Below are positions 44,120 to 52,644 of a DNA stretch of 64,000 nucleotides, in pieces. The notes under the pieces were generated by a model, which worked only from the letters and a program-made list of their open reading frames with translations, was not told the DNA's origin and did no database searches. The DNA comes from Alloacidobacterium sp963823845 (GTDB lineage: Bacteria; Acidobacteriota; Terriglobia; Terriglobales; Acidobacteriaceae). Where the stretch lies: assembly GCA_963823845.1 (NCBI GenBank), contig CAWGND010000009.1:186001-250000 (forward strand), given 5' to 3'. Position 1 is the stretch's first letter. Every line of letters begins with the position of its first letter. The position numbers and the translations under genes were made by a program.

Positions 44120-44383
44120 ATGGCACATAAAAAAGGCGGTGGAAGTTCGAGTAACGGGCGCGACTCAAACGCGCAACGGTTGGGTGTGAAGGCCTTCGGC
44201 GGAGAGTTCGTCACCGGTGGATCGATCATTGTGCGGCAGCGCGGTACGCGCCTGAAGCCCGGCCTCAACGTTGGCCGTGGCAGCGACGACACGCTGTTTG
44301 CGAAGATCACCGGCAAGGTGAAGTTTGTCGATCGCGGACGCATGGGCCGCTTTGTGGCGGTCGAGCCTGTGCCGGCTAAGTAA
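44120..44383 (+). CDS. rpmA: 50S ribosomal protein L27
   Basis: The product is 87 residues: MAHKKGGGSSSNGRDSNAQR, LGVKAFGGEFVTGGSIIVRQ, then LKPGLNVGRGSDDTLFAKI. The N-terminus reaches the peptidyl-transferase centre. It begins directly with AHKKG, so no ObgE-type cleavable extension like that of Firmicutes is present. A terminator follows at 44411. Confidence 0.97.
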   Translation: MAHKKGGGSSSNGRDSNAQRLGVKAFGGEFVTGGSIIVRQRGTRLKPGLNVGRGSDDTLFAKITGKVKFVDRGRMGRFVAVEPVPAK

Positions 44384-44410
44384 ACTCGCCGAGAGTATTC
44401 AGGAATCGAA

Positions 44411-44438
44411 GGCCGGAGCATAGCGCTCTGGCCTTTTT
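44411..44438 (+). terminator. Intrinsic terminator of rplU-rpmA
   Basis: GGCCGGAGC pairs with GCTCTGGCC (one G-T pair) around a short loop, followed by TTTTT. A textbook rho-independent terminator for the L21-L27 transcript. Confidence 0.88.
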
Positions 44439-44541
44439 GCGTGCCTGGCGTTTGTGATGGAAGGCTTTTAGCACGAGAACGCGAAGGAGCGGAGAGGTTC
44501 GCAGCGAAATGATTCTCTATTTGCGGAGAAGAGCAAAAAAA

Positions 44542-44565
44542 GAGCCTCGGATCTTCTCGAGGCTC
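44542..44565 (-). terminator. Intrinsic terminator of the minus-strand membrane-protein gene
   Basis: GAGCCTCG and CGAGGCTC form a perfect 8-bp stem with an 8-base loop. The A-run at 44535-44541 is the U-tail on the minus strand. It lies 23 bp after the stop at 44589. Confidence 0.85.
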
Positions 44566-44588
44566 GTGTCGTTTCCAAAACTCTTTTG

Positions 44589-45452
44589 CTAGCCGCTCAG
44601 CGAGTTCTTTGCCAGTACCCGGTCGACCACGCTCTCGACGTCCTGTAGGAAGCCGCTCTGCTGCGTAGCGGGCGTTGGTGTGGTAGGACCGAGTTCCTGC
44701 GCTAGATCGTTCCAGAGCATCGCGGATGACGAAATCGCTGTCGTTGCCTGCTGCTTTGCGGGCTCCGGGAAGGCCAGGAACCCTATCCAGGTGAGAAGCG
44801 CGATGACGATGACGATCTCAGCGACGTGGGCTGGCCATGCGCCGACGACAGAAAAATGAAGTCCATTCACCATCAGGTCCATTGCGGTCAGTAGGCCAAG
44901 ACCGAGGCAAAGGCCGAAGACGCGGTTGCGATAGGAAAGCCCGAGCGCGTGAATGGAAATCGCCAGAAATGCCAGCAGGCAGAGAGCCAGCATACTGAAG
45001 CAGACCGCAGTCTCGGTGAGAATCGCCGCCAGATGGTCGGGAACAGAGTTGGCCGACGCCAGAGTAACGACGGACGACAACGCGAGAAGCAAGGATGCTG
45101 CGGCAGCCCAGCGAAAGGCGGCCAAGCCAAGCCGCTTGAGTCCGGGGAGCGGGGCCATCATATTAACAAAGAGTTCTTGAAGCGCGAAAAACAGCGCGAT
45201 GTATCCCGCCAGGCAGATCATCCAGTGGGTGTAAAAGTAGGTGGAGTGCTGGGCGGGATTATCCATGTCGAAGGCTACATTCATGCGCGACATCGCAAAC
45301 AGCAGGAACGACCCGAGCATACGGACGCCGAGGAACACTCCAAAGGCTGTCAATGCAGCGTTTTTTCTGACACGGAAAAAGGCAAGGAAAGCCGCAGCCC
45401 AGAGAAAGGGTTCTGCGTTCGTAAGCATGTTCGAGATAGAAGATAACATCAT
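44589..45452 (-). CDS. Integral membrane protein of unknown function
   Basis: The product is 287 residues with about seven hydrophobic helices (for example FLWAAAFLAFFRV, YIALFFALQELFV, LLALSSVVTLASA, MLALCLLAFLAISIHAL, VIALLTWIGFLAF). A ~45-residue hydrophilic C-terminus is rich in Gln/Thr/Pro and ends VDRVLAKNSLSG. I do not recognise a characterised family; similar seven-helix proteins occur widely in Acidobacteriota without assigned function. It is divergent from gyrB across about 500 bp and has its own terminator. Confidence 0.75.
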   Translation of the reverse strand: MMLSSISNMLTNAEPFLWAAAFLAFFRVRKNAALTAFGVFLGVRMLGSFLLFAMSRMNVAFDMDNPAQHSTYFYTHWMICLAGYIALFFALQELFVNMMAPLPGLKRLGLAAFRWAAAASLLLALSSVVTLASANSVPDHLAAILTETAVCFSMLALCLLAFLAISIHALGLSYRNRVFGLCLGLGLLTAMDLMVNGLHFSVVGAWPAHVAEIVIVIALLTWIGFLAFPEPAKQQATTAISSSAMLWNDLAQELGPTTPTPATQQSGFLQDVESVVDRVLAKNSLSG

Positions 45453-45952
45453 GCGCTATTCCCAGCCAATGTAACTAACGATAGAAGCAATGTCGATGGG
45501 CGACAAGACTGACTTTCTACTAAGTAGTAACCGCGAAAAAGTTACTAAAGCTAGTAAAGTCTGGTGGATAGGAGCTGCGAGAACTGATCAGCTGAGACGC
45601 AGAACATTCTCGGAGCGTTGCTTCAAGCATACAAAAAAGAGCCATATCATGCCCTGAATCAATAACTTGTTGTCGATTCAGGGTAAAAGGGACACCGCGA
45701 CCTATTGCCGGATGTTCGGGAAATGCGATCAGGGGACCCCAATGGTGGCTCCCGCAGCATGGACGATTGGCGACTTTCGTCACCCGATTCAAGCCGCGTT
45801 TTCCACCCTTTTCCACCCCCAGAAATCGGCAGCTTCGCGTGCTATAATTGACAAGAGAATCGAGGCAAAAACTTCTTCGCTTTCAATCTGTTAGTCCAAT
45901 TCCAGCCAGCCTGGATGTGGGGCGATCGAAGGCTTTGCCTTGCCGGAGTTTC
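45453..45952. other. Upstream region of gyrB, 500 bp
   Basis: It holds the gyrB promoter (45840-45848) and two tandem TTTTCCACC 9-mers (45799-45807 and 45809-45817) that differ at two places from the DnaA box TTATCCACA. The 45480-45560 part is AT-rich. No gene is seen. Confidence 0.55.
45840..45848 (+). promoter_or_regulatory. Extended -10 promoter of gyrB
   Basis: TGCTATAAT matches the extended -10 consensus TGnTATAAT exactly. It is 105 bp upstream of the ATG at 45953. A recognisable -35 is missing, as allowed for extended -10 promoters. It also rules out the in-frame TTG at 45848 as start. Confidence 0.7.
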
Positions 45953-48607
45953 ATGTCCACCAAAGAGCTTGCCGTTTCAACACTTCCCCCCGATGAACTT
46001 GAACTAGCTTCCCTGAAACAGAATGGCCAGAAAAAAATGAATGGTCAGGACGGTGGCTACACCGGCGACAACATTAAGGTGCTGGAAGGCCTCGAGGCGG
46101 TACGCCTGCGTCCGGCCATGTATATCGGATCGACGGGTGAGATGGGGCTGCACCATCTGGTGTATGAGGTGGTCGATAATTCGGTCGACGAAGCGCTGGC
46201 AGGCTACTCGAAAAAGATCGACGTCATCATCCACGTGGACAATTCGATAACTGTCGTGGACGACGGCCGCGGTATTCCCGTGGATGAAATGACACTGGAC
46301 AATGGCGAAAAGATGTCGGCGGTCCAAGTGGTGCTCACGAAGCTGCACGCGGGCGGCAAATTTGATTCGTCAACGTACAAGGTTTCCGGCGGATTGCATG
46401 GCGTGGGCGTTTCCTGCGTTAACGCGCTGAGCGAAGAATTCGATGTAGAAATCTGGCGCGACAATCATACCTACGAGCAGGATTACGAGCGCGGCCATCC
46501 GGTCTCGAAGCTGCGGCAGACGGGCACGTCGAAGAAGCGCGGCACCAAGGTCCACTTCCTGCCCGACAAGACGATCTTTACCGTCACCGAATACAACTTC
46601 GACACGTTGGCGCAGCGGCTGCGCGAACTCGCCTTCCTGAACAAGGGGCTTGAGATCACGCTTACCGACGAGCGCACCACGGACCCGAAGACGGGTGAGG
46701 CGAAGCGGGCGGAATTCAAATACGCCGGCGGCATTGCCGAATTCATCAAGCACATCAATCGAGGCAAGCAGATCCTGCACGACAAGCCGATTGTGATGGA
46801 AGCGACGCGCGACGGCGTCGAGATGGAGATTGCGCTCCAGTACAACGACGGCTATTCGGACACGGTTTTCACGTTTGCGAATAACATCAACACGGTCGAT
46901 GGCGGCTCGCACCTCTCCGGCTTTAAGACGGCGCTGACGCGCACGATCAATGCGATCGGGCAGCAGATGGGCCTCTTCAAGGACGTGAAGGAGAATCTCT
47001 CGGGCGACGACGTGCGCGAGGGTCTGGTTGCTGTCATCAGCGTGAAGCTGTCGCAGCCACAGTTTGAAGGGCAGACCAAGGGCAAGCTGAATTCGGATAT
47101 CGCAGGAACGGTGCAGGCGCTCGTGAACGAGAAGCTGGGCATGTTCCTGGAGCAGAATCCACCTGTTGCACGCAAGATCATCAACAAGGCGATTGACGCC
47201 GCTCGTGCGCGAGAGGCTGCGCGCAAGGCCCGCGACCTAACGCGGCGCAAGGGCGCGCTCGATGGCGGCGGACTGCCGGGTAAACTGGCCGACTGCTCTG
47301 AGCGCCAGCCGGAACGCTGCGAGCTGTATCTGGTCGAGGGTGAATCCGCAGGCGGAACGGCGAAGCAGGGACGCGACCGCCGTTTCCAGGCGATTCTGCC
47401 GCTCAAGGGAAAAATTCTCAACGTGGAGAAGGCCCGCTATGACAAGATGCTGGGCCATGAAGAGATCCGCGCCATGATTACCGCGCTGGGCACGGGCATC
47501 GGCAAGGACGATTTCGATCCGGCGAAGCTGCGGTACGGGAAAATTATTCTTATGACGGACGCCGACGTCGACGGGTCGCACATTCGCACGCTGCTACTGA
47601 CCTTCTTCTTCCGCCACATGCAGGAGCTGATCAAGCGCGGGAATGTGTACATTGCCCAACCGCCGCTCTATCGCATTAAGAAGGGCAAGTTTGAGCAGTA
47701 CATCAAGGATGACCGTGAATTTGTGAAGGTGATGGTCAAGCGCGCGTCCGATGGCATGATCGTTCGCCACGGCGAGAACGCGACGAAACTCGAAGGCGCG
47801 GCTCTGACCAAGTTCATGGGGCAGCTGAATGAGTACCTCGGCTTCTTCGACAAGGTGAACAAGCGCTTGCGCAATGAGGAAATCACCGGCCTATTTGCCA
47901 AGCTCTTTGCGCATGAAGGCAAGGAGCCGGCGAAGCGCGCCGACTTTGAGGGCGATGGCGCGAGTGTTCCGGCGAAGCTGACGGAACTCTATAACGAGCT
48001 GAAGAAGATCGAGAAGAAGTACCAGTTCAAGGGGCTGGACAAGCCGGCGCATGAAGAGGAGCACCAGACATGGTCGCTGATCTTCCACGATGCGCAGGGC
48101 GCGGAACGGAAGATTGACTGGACCTTTGCTTCCGCTCCAGAAACACGGCAGATGCTGGCCAAGTATTCGCAGATCAAGGACGCGCTGGAGCCTCCGTTCC
48201 TGATCGAATACGCGAGCAAGGCCGCTGCGGCGGTTGAGCCCGATCCGGAAGAGACCGAAGGCGAGACGACGGGCGAGATCGAAGCGGGCAAGCCTGCTCC
48301 CAAGCGCGTTGGCCGCGCGTCGCACGAGCCGGTTGAGAAGCAGACTCCGCATGACCTGTTCGAGTATGTGATCGAGCAGGGACGACGCGAGTACCAGGTG
48401 CAGCGTTACAAAGGCCTGGGCGAGATGACTGCGACGCAGCTTTGGGAGACGACGATGGACCCTGAGCATCGTACTCTGCTTACTGTCAAGCTTGAGGACA
48501 TAGCCGAGACGGAGACGATCTTTACTACGCTGATGGGTGAAGACGTTGAGGCGCGGCGCAAGTTTATCGAAGACAATGCGCTCGATGTAAAGAACCTGGA
48601 CATCTAA
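45953..48607 (+). CDS. gyrB: DNA gyrase subunit B
   Basis: The product is 884 residues. The GHKL ATPase domain holds VYEVVDNSVDEALAG, VVDDGRGIPVD and GGLHGVGVSCVNALSEEF. The transducer domain follows, then TOPRIM with LVEGESAGG and DADVDGSHIRTLLLTF, and the C-terminal QRYKGLGEMTATQLWETTMD. A long insert (about residues 600-810, Lys/Glu-rich in part) separates TOPRIM from the C-terminus; similar inserts occur in Gram-negative GyrB, and here it is on the long side. GyrB supplies ATP-driven negative supercoiling with GyrA, which is not in this window. ATG 45953 is preferred because the promoter overlaps the earlier TTG. Confidence 0.96.
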   Translation: MSTKELAVSTLPPDELELASLKQNGQKKMNGQDGGYTGDNIKVLEGLEAVRLRPAMYIGSTGEMGLHHLVYEVVDNSVDEALAGYSKKIDVIIHVDNSITVVDDGRGIPVDEMTLDNGEKMSAVQVVLTKLHAGGKFDSSTYKVSGGLHGVGVSCVNALSEEFDVEIWRDNHTYEQDYERGHPVSKLRQTGTSKKRGTKVHFLPDKTIFTVTEYNFDTLAQRLRELAFLNKGLEITLTDERTTDPKTGEAKRAEFKYAGGIAEFIKHINRGKQILHDKPIVMEATRDGVEMEIALQYNDGYSDTVFTFANNINTVDGGSHLSGFKTALTRTINAIGQQMGLFKDVKENLSGDDVREGLVAVISVKLSQPQFEGQTKGKLNSDIAGTVQALVNEKLGMFLEQNPPVARKIINKAIDAARAREAARKARDLTRRKGALDGGGLPGKLADCSERQPERCELYLVEGESAGGTAKQGRDRRFQAILPLKGKILNVEKARYDKMLGHEEIRAMITALGTGIGKDDFDPAKLRYGKIILMTDADVDGSHIRTLLLTFFFRHMQELIKRGNVYIAQPPLYRIKKGKFEQYIKDDREFVKVMVKRASDGMIVRHGENATKLEGAALTKFMGQLNEYLGFFDKVNKRLRNEEITGLFAKLFAHEGKEPAKRADFEGDGASVPAKLTELYNELKKIEKKYQFKGLDKPAHEEEHQTWSLIFHDAQGAERKIDWTFASAPETRQMLAKYSQIKDALEPPFLIEYASKAAAAVEPDPEETEGETTGEIEAGKPAPKRVGRASHEPVEKQTPHDLFEYVIEQGRREYQVQRYKGLGEMTATQLWETTMDPEHRTLLTVKLEDIAETETIFTTLMGEDVEARRKFIEDNALDVKNLDI

Positions 48608-48624
48608 TCAGATCGGAGTGCTCA

Positions 48625-48664
48625 CGCTGAGGCCCAATTCATCGCCATGAATTGGGCCTCAGCG
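48625..48664 (+). terminator. gyrB terminator, perfect 18-bp stem
   Basis: CGCTGAGGCCCAATTCAT (48625-48642) pairs perfectly with 48647-48664 around CGCC. The tail TATCTTTGT is moderately T-rich. The stem is unusually long and free of mismatches. Confidence 0.82.
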
Positions 48665-48715
48665 TATCTTTGTCCATTTCATCCGGGCCTTTTGCAGCTA
48701 TGATCTTCTGCACAG

Positions 48716-50824
48716 ATGGCTTTCGCTTCCCATGCGCGAGGTTTGTTCCGGCCCGACTCCACCGAGACTGAAGCCTCTCTGCGCGAAGATACCGAGGCCT
48801 TTTGCGCGGCGATAACTTTAGCTTCCCAGACCAGCTGCTTCATTGAACTTTTTACCGGAATCTGGCTGCGACCCTCCGATCGCTCCTTCAGGTCTACCTT
48901 GATCTGCTGGATTGAGATGTTCGATCGTGATCCTGATCTTCGCCTGCGCTTCCAGCAGAGATGGAAGGAGATGCTCTGTTCGCTGAACTCTGTTTCGCTT
49001 CTGGCGGAAACGGGCCTTCCTGCTCAACATGCGCTGCTACCGGAAATTAGTCGGCGGCTCTTTCAGCGCCTGCTGCCGTCGCCGCGTGCAGACGCTGATG
49101 CGGCGCGCCTTTTCGAGGCTATTTTTGCCTCGCCGCGTGCGGTTCAACGGTTTCTTGACGCAGAGCCGGAGCTGTTCGCTCGCATGGCGGCGATTCTATG
49201 GGATGCGCAGGGCCTAAATGCCTACCCTCATGTGCGCGAAAGTTTTCACCAAGCACTGCGGCTACTCGCCGCACGCGTTTCCGGGCGAGGCACCGGCGTT
49301 GCGATCCGACAGCGCAGCGCAGATCTGCCGATCGAGCAATCCCCGTTCTATACCTTCGTCTTCGCTACCGAAAAGTTCATAGAGTCGGAAGACTCCGAGC
49401 CGCCCGTCGCCCGCATGGAACGCTGGCTTGAAGCTGTCTTCGCATGCAGAGGAGAGCTTGCGCTTGTGCGTCTCAATATGGAAGACGCTGGCGTGAGCAC
49501 GGCGCTGGTTTTCGATCTGAGCGCCATGGATGCGTCGCTGGACCGCATGGAAATGCTTACGGCAACCATGGTGGAGCACACACACAAGCCATCGGTTGCA
49601 GCGCGCCTGCTTCTCAACAGCCTTGTGTGCGGCCTGCCTGAGGACACGCGCGTCACCTCGCTTATCCGGAAGAATGTCAACCTGTTGGCCCGCAAGACTG
49701 TGGAGCGCACGGGACACGGCGGAGAACACTACATCGCGCACAGCCGCCGCGAGTATTGGCGTATGTGGGGCGCAGCTATCGGAGGCGGGTTGCTGACCGT
49801 CTTCACCGCTGCGATCAAGCTGCACATTATCGGGAGGGAGTGGCCGCCCTTTATTGAAGCTGTCCTGGTGGGAACGAATTACGCGATCAGCTTTCTGCTG
49901 CTCCAGATCTTCGGCCTGGCGCTTGCCACCAAGCAGCCTTCGATGACGGGTGCTACGCTGGCCGATATTATTCGGCGCAATCGTGGCGACTCGCGCCGGG
50001 ACAAGATCACTGAATTCGGCGCATCGATCAGCCGGACCCAGCTGGCAGCAGCGCTCGGTAATATTTCTGCTGTATTTTCAGGGGCCATTGTATTTAACCA
50101 GATATGGCGAGCGCTCTACCAAGCGCCCTATTTACCTGCAAATCAGGCGGAGCACGTCTATCAATCGCTGAGTCCTCTGGCGTCTGCAACGGCCATCGAT
50201 GCTGCGCTCACGGGCATTCTGCTCTGGCTGGCGGGGCTAATCGGTGGATGGTGCGAAAACTTCGCGGTCTATCACCGCATTCCTGATTCAATCGCGCAGC
50301 ATCCGCTGGGACGAACAATCGGCGCGCGCAGAATGCAAAAATTCGCGGACTGGTTTGACCGCAACATCGCTGCCTGGAGCACCAGCATCTCGCTAGGTTA
50401 TCTCATGGGCTTTACGCCGGTGATTGCCGAGTTCTTTGGTCTGCCGCTCGATATCCGCCATGTCACTCTGAACACCGGCATGTTTGCATTCGCCGCCGCG
50501 CACTACGGTGTATCTGCATTCAGGCACCATTGGCTCTATTCTGCGATGATCGGCATTGCGGTGATGTTTGTGCTGAACCTCGGTGTCAGCTTCGGCATCG
50601 CTTCTTATGTCGCGCTGCGCGCCTACGATGTGAACCACGAGGAGCGATTATCGCTTCTCGGTTATGTGCTCAAGCAAGTCGTGCGTTCGCCACTGCGATT
50701 CCTCTTTCCCGTCGAACCGAAGCCGCCCGCCGTCGGGCCTGCGGAAATCGCCGAAGAGCCGGTTCCAGTGGCGGCCGAAGGGGCCGCAGAGAGCGGATCT
50801 ACTGTGAGTGATTCCTCTACTTAA
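48716..50824 (+). CDS. Gcr family membrane protein ('site-specific recombinase' by annotation tradition)
   Basis: The product is 702 residues. The N-terminal ~340 residues are soluble and helical (IELFTGIWLRPSDRSFRSTL). The C-terminal half has about seven to eight membrane helices, beginning after GEHYIAHSRREYWRMWGAAI, with TNYAISFLLLQIFGLALATK and KQPSMTGATLADIIR characteristic of the family. The family name derives from the gonococcal gcr locus, but the protein has no recombinase catalytic motif visible here and is clearly integral to the membrane. True function unknown. It starts 52 bp after the gyrB terminator. Confidence 0.85.
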   Translation: MAFASHARGLFRPDSTETEASLREDTEAFCAAITLASQTSCFIELFTGIWLRPSDRSFRSTLICWIEMFDRDPDLRLRFQQRWKEMLCSLNSVSLLAETGLPAQHALLPEISRRLFQRLLPSPRADADAARLFEAIFASPRAVQRFLDAEPELFARMAAILWDAQGLNAYPHVRESFHQALRLLAARVSGRGTGVAIRQRSADLPIEQSPFYTFVFATEKFIESEDSEPPVARMERWLEAVFACRGELALVRLNMEDAGVSTALVFDLSAMDASLDRMEMLTATMVEHTHKPSVAARLLLNSLVCGLPEDTRVTSLIRKNVNLLARKTVERTGHGGEHYIAHSRREYWRMWGAAIGGGLLTVFTAAIKLHIIGREWPPFIEAVLVGTNYAISFLLLQIFGLALATKQPSMTGATLADIIRRNRGDSRRDKITEFGASISRTQLAAALGNISAVFSGAIVFNQIWRALYQAPYLPANQAEHVYQSLSPLASATAIDAALTGILLWLAGLIGGWCENFAVYHRIPDSIAQHPLGRTIGARRMQKFADWFDRNIAAWSTSISLGYLMGFTPVIAEFFGLPLDIRHVTLNTGMFAFAAAHYGVSAFRHHWLYSAMIGIAVMFVLNLGVSFGIASYVALRAYDVNHEERLSLLGYVLKQVVRSPLRFLFPVEPKPPAVGPAEIAEEPVPVAAEGAAESGSTVSDSST

Positions 50825-51002
50825 ATGCGGAGTGTTTCTGCGAGTTGCCACTCGATTGACTGTTTCTTATAATTCTTCTCGGCGTTGCAAGACGCCTCCG
50901 GGCCCGCGGGAAGGGTTGAACCCACTTGCCAATTTACAAAAGGTTTCGAGCCTTTATGCAGCCGGATTGCGGGCCATCGGCATGACCACGCATGGAGGCA
51001 AG

Positions 51003-52574
51003 ATGAAACAACTCCCCGAATTTCCTCACTTTTTCCATCTCAAAAAACAAGCTAAGGAACTGCTGCGCGCCTACAAGGAAAATGATTCTGCGGCAATCCA
51101 GCGCTTTCTTGAGTTTCTTCCGTCAGCTCATAGTCCTGCCCAGCTTGCTGGCCGCGAACTTCATCTGCATGATGCGCAGTCGTGCGTTGCGCGTGAATAC
51201 GGCTTCGCGTCTTGGACGGAGCTGAGAGCGCATGTCGAAAATCAAGCTCTCCTCAAGCTCAGCCGTGAGGACGCGCTCAAGCGCTGGCTTCAACTGGTTT
51301 ATGGCGAAGGCTACAACGCTCCGCGCCCCGCACTCGCTATCTCCATGTTGAGCGATCGGCCCGACCTGCTCGGCGACGATCCTTATCTCGCCTGCATAGT
51401 CGGCAATGAAACGCGCGTGAGCAAGATGCTTGCCACGAATCCGGATTGGGTCCATAAGGCAGGGGGCCCATTACAGATGCAGCCGCTTATCGCAGTGACA
51501 CACTCAGCGCTAGTGCGCGACGCATCGTTCGCAGGCGTCCTGGTGAACTGCGCCAGATTGCTCCTCGACAGTGGCGCAAATCCCGACCAGACGTGGACTA
51601 ATCCTGAATTTCCTGATTGGCCGTTGAGCGCGATTTACGGAGCAGCTGGAAAAAATCATCATCCCGCCATGACAAAGCTGTTGCTTGAACGCGGCGCCAA
51701 TCCAAACGATAACGAGTCGCTCTATCACTCGATGGAGAGCAAAGACCTGACTTGTACGCGGATGCTGCTCGAGGCCGGAGCAAAGGTTGATGGCACAAAT
51801 GCGATCGGCCACGCCCTGGACTACGACCGTCCGGAAGCCGTGCGGCTCCTGCTCCAATACGGTGGCAACGCGGGTCATCCGGGTGCTTCGGACTATCCAA
51901 TCTTCCATGCCATCCGGCGCGGACGCTCCATCGAACACATTCAGATTCTGCTCGACGGTGGCGCAGACAAAAATGTGCGGAACGCACACGGGCAGACTCC
52001 GTATCAGTTTGCACTCTTGTATGGTCAGCCGAAAACAGCTGCCTTACTTCAGGATCCCGCAACGGCCGATGCGCTTTCTACGGAAGACGCATTCGTAGCA
52101 GCTTGCGCGCGAGGCGATCATCAAGGTGTGGCGAAGCATCTTTTTGAAACTCCAAACATGGTCCATCGGTTGTCGGAAAAACACCTCAAACAATTACCGA
52201 ACCTGGCAGCCCAGGGGAATTTCGCAGCGGTAAAAACGATGGTGGAAGCGGGCTGGCCGGTCAAAGTGCGCGGGGGAGACTGGAACGCATCTGCATTGAA
52301 TTTGGCCGTTTATCTCGGCGATGTGCAGATGACCGAGTTTCTACTGGATCACGGAGCTGACTGGCAGGAGAAGCATGGCTTCGGAGGCAACGCGATGGGT
52401 ACTCTCGGCTATGCGTCGAACAACAACGCTCAAGACCTTGAAAGAGGCGACTGGCTCGGCTGCGCGAAGACGTTGATTGCGCATGGCATGCCGGTACCTT
52501 CGAACGACTATCAATTCTCTGACGATGTGACGGAATACTTTGAGAGCCTGGGCGGCGCGGCTGAGATGATCTGA
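51003..52574 (+). CDS. Ankyrin-repeat protein
   Basis: The product is 523 residues from ATG 51003, chosen for the GGAGG site 6 bp upstream; the frame is open back to 50808, overlapping the previous gene. Residues 1-85 form a small helical domain common before bacterial ankyrin arrays (LPEFPHFFHLKKQAKELLRA, ending in the YGFASWTELRAHVE motif). At least six ankyrin repeats follow (ARLLLDSGANPDQTW, TKLLLERGANPNDNE, TRMLLEAGAKVDGTN, VRLLLQYGGNAGHPG, IQILLDGGADKNVRN, TEFLLDHGADWQEKH). No signal peptide, so probably a cytosolic protein-binding scaffold. Confidence 0.9.
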   Translation: MKQLPEFPHFFHLKKQAKELLRAYKENDSAAIQRFLEFLPSAHSPAQLAGRELHLHDAQSCVAREYGFASWTELRAHVENQALLKLSREDALKRWLQLVYGEGYNAPRPALAISMLSDRPDLLGDDPYLACIVGNETRVSKMLATNPDWVHKAGGPLQMQPLIAVTHSALVRDASFAGVLVNCARLLLDSGANPDQTWTNPEFPDWPLSAIYGAAGKNHHPAMTKLLLERGANPNDNESLYHSMESKDLTCTRMLLEAGAKVDGTNAIGHALDYDRPEAVRLLLQYGGNAGHPGASDYPIFHAIRRGRSIEHIQILLDGGADKNVRNAHGQTPYQFALLYGQPKTAALLQDPATADALSTEDAFVAACARGDHQGVAKHLFETPNMVHRLSEKHLKQLPNLAAQGNFAAVKTMVEAGWPVKVRGGDWNASALNLAVYLGDVQMTEFLLDHGADWQEKHGFGGNAMGTLGYASNNNAQDLERGDWLGCAKTLIAHGMPVPSNDYQFSDDVTEYFESLGGAAEMI

Positions 52575-52644
52575 GTGTCTTCGACTTTGTGAGGAAATGG
52601 TTGCCGCGAGAATAGCGGTGCCAGGGTGGACTATACTTCTGCCG

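Noticed and set aside
45848..45952. TTG start for gyrB giving 35 extra residues
   Set aside because: The TTG overlaps a perfect extended -10 promoter, and the extra residues have no gyrase similarity.
50808..51002. Upstream extension of the ankyrin protein
   Set aside because: It overlaps the preceding gene and lacks similarity; a GGAGG site directly precedes ATG 51003.
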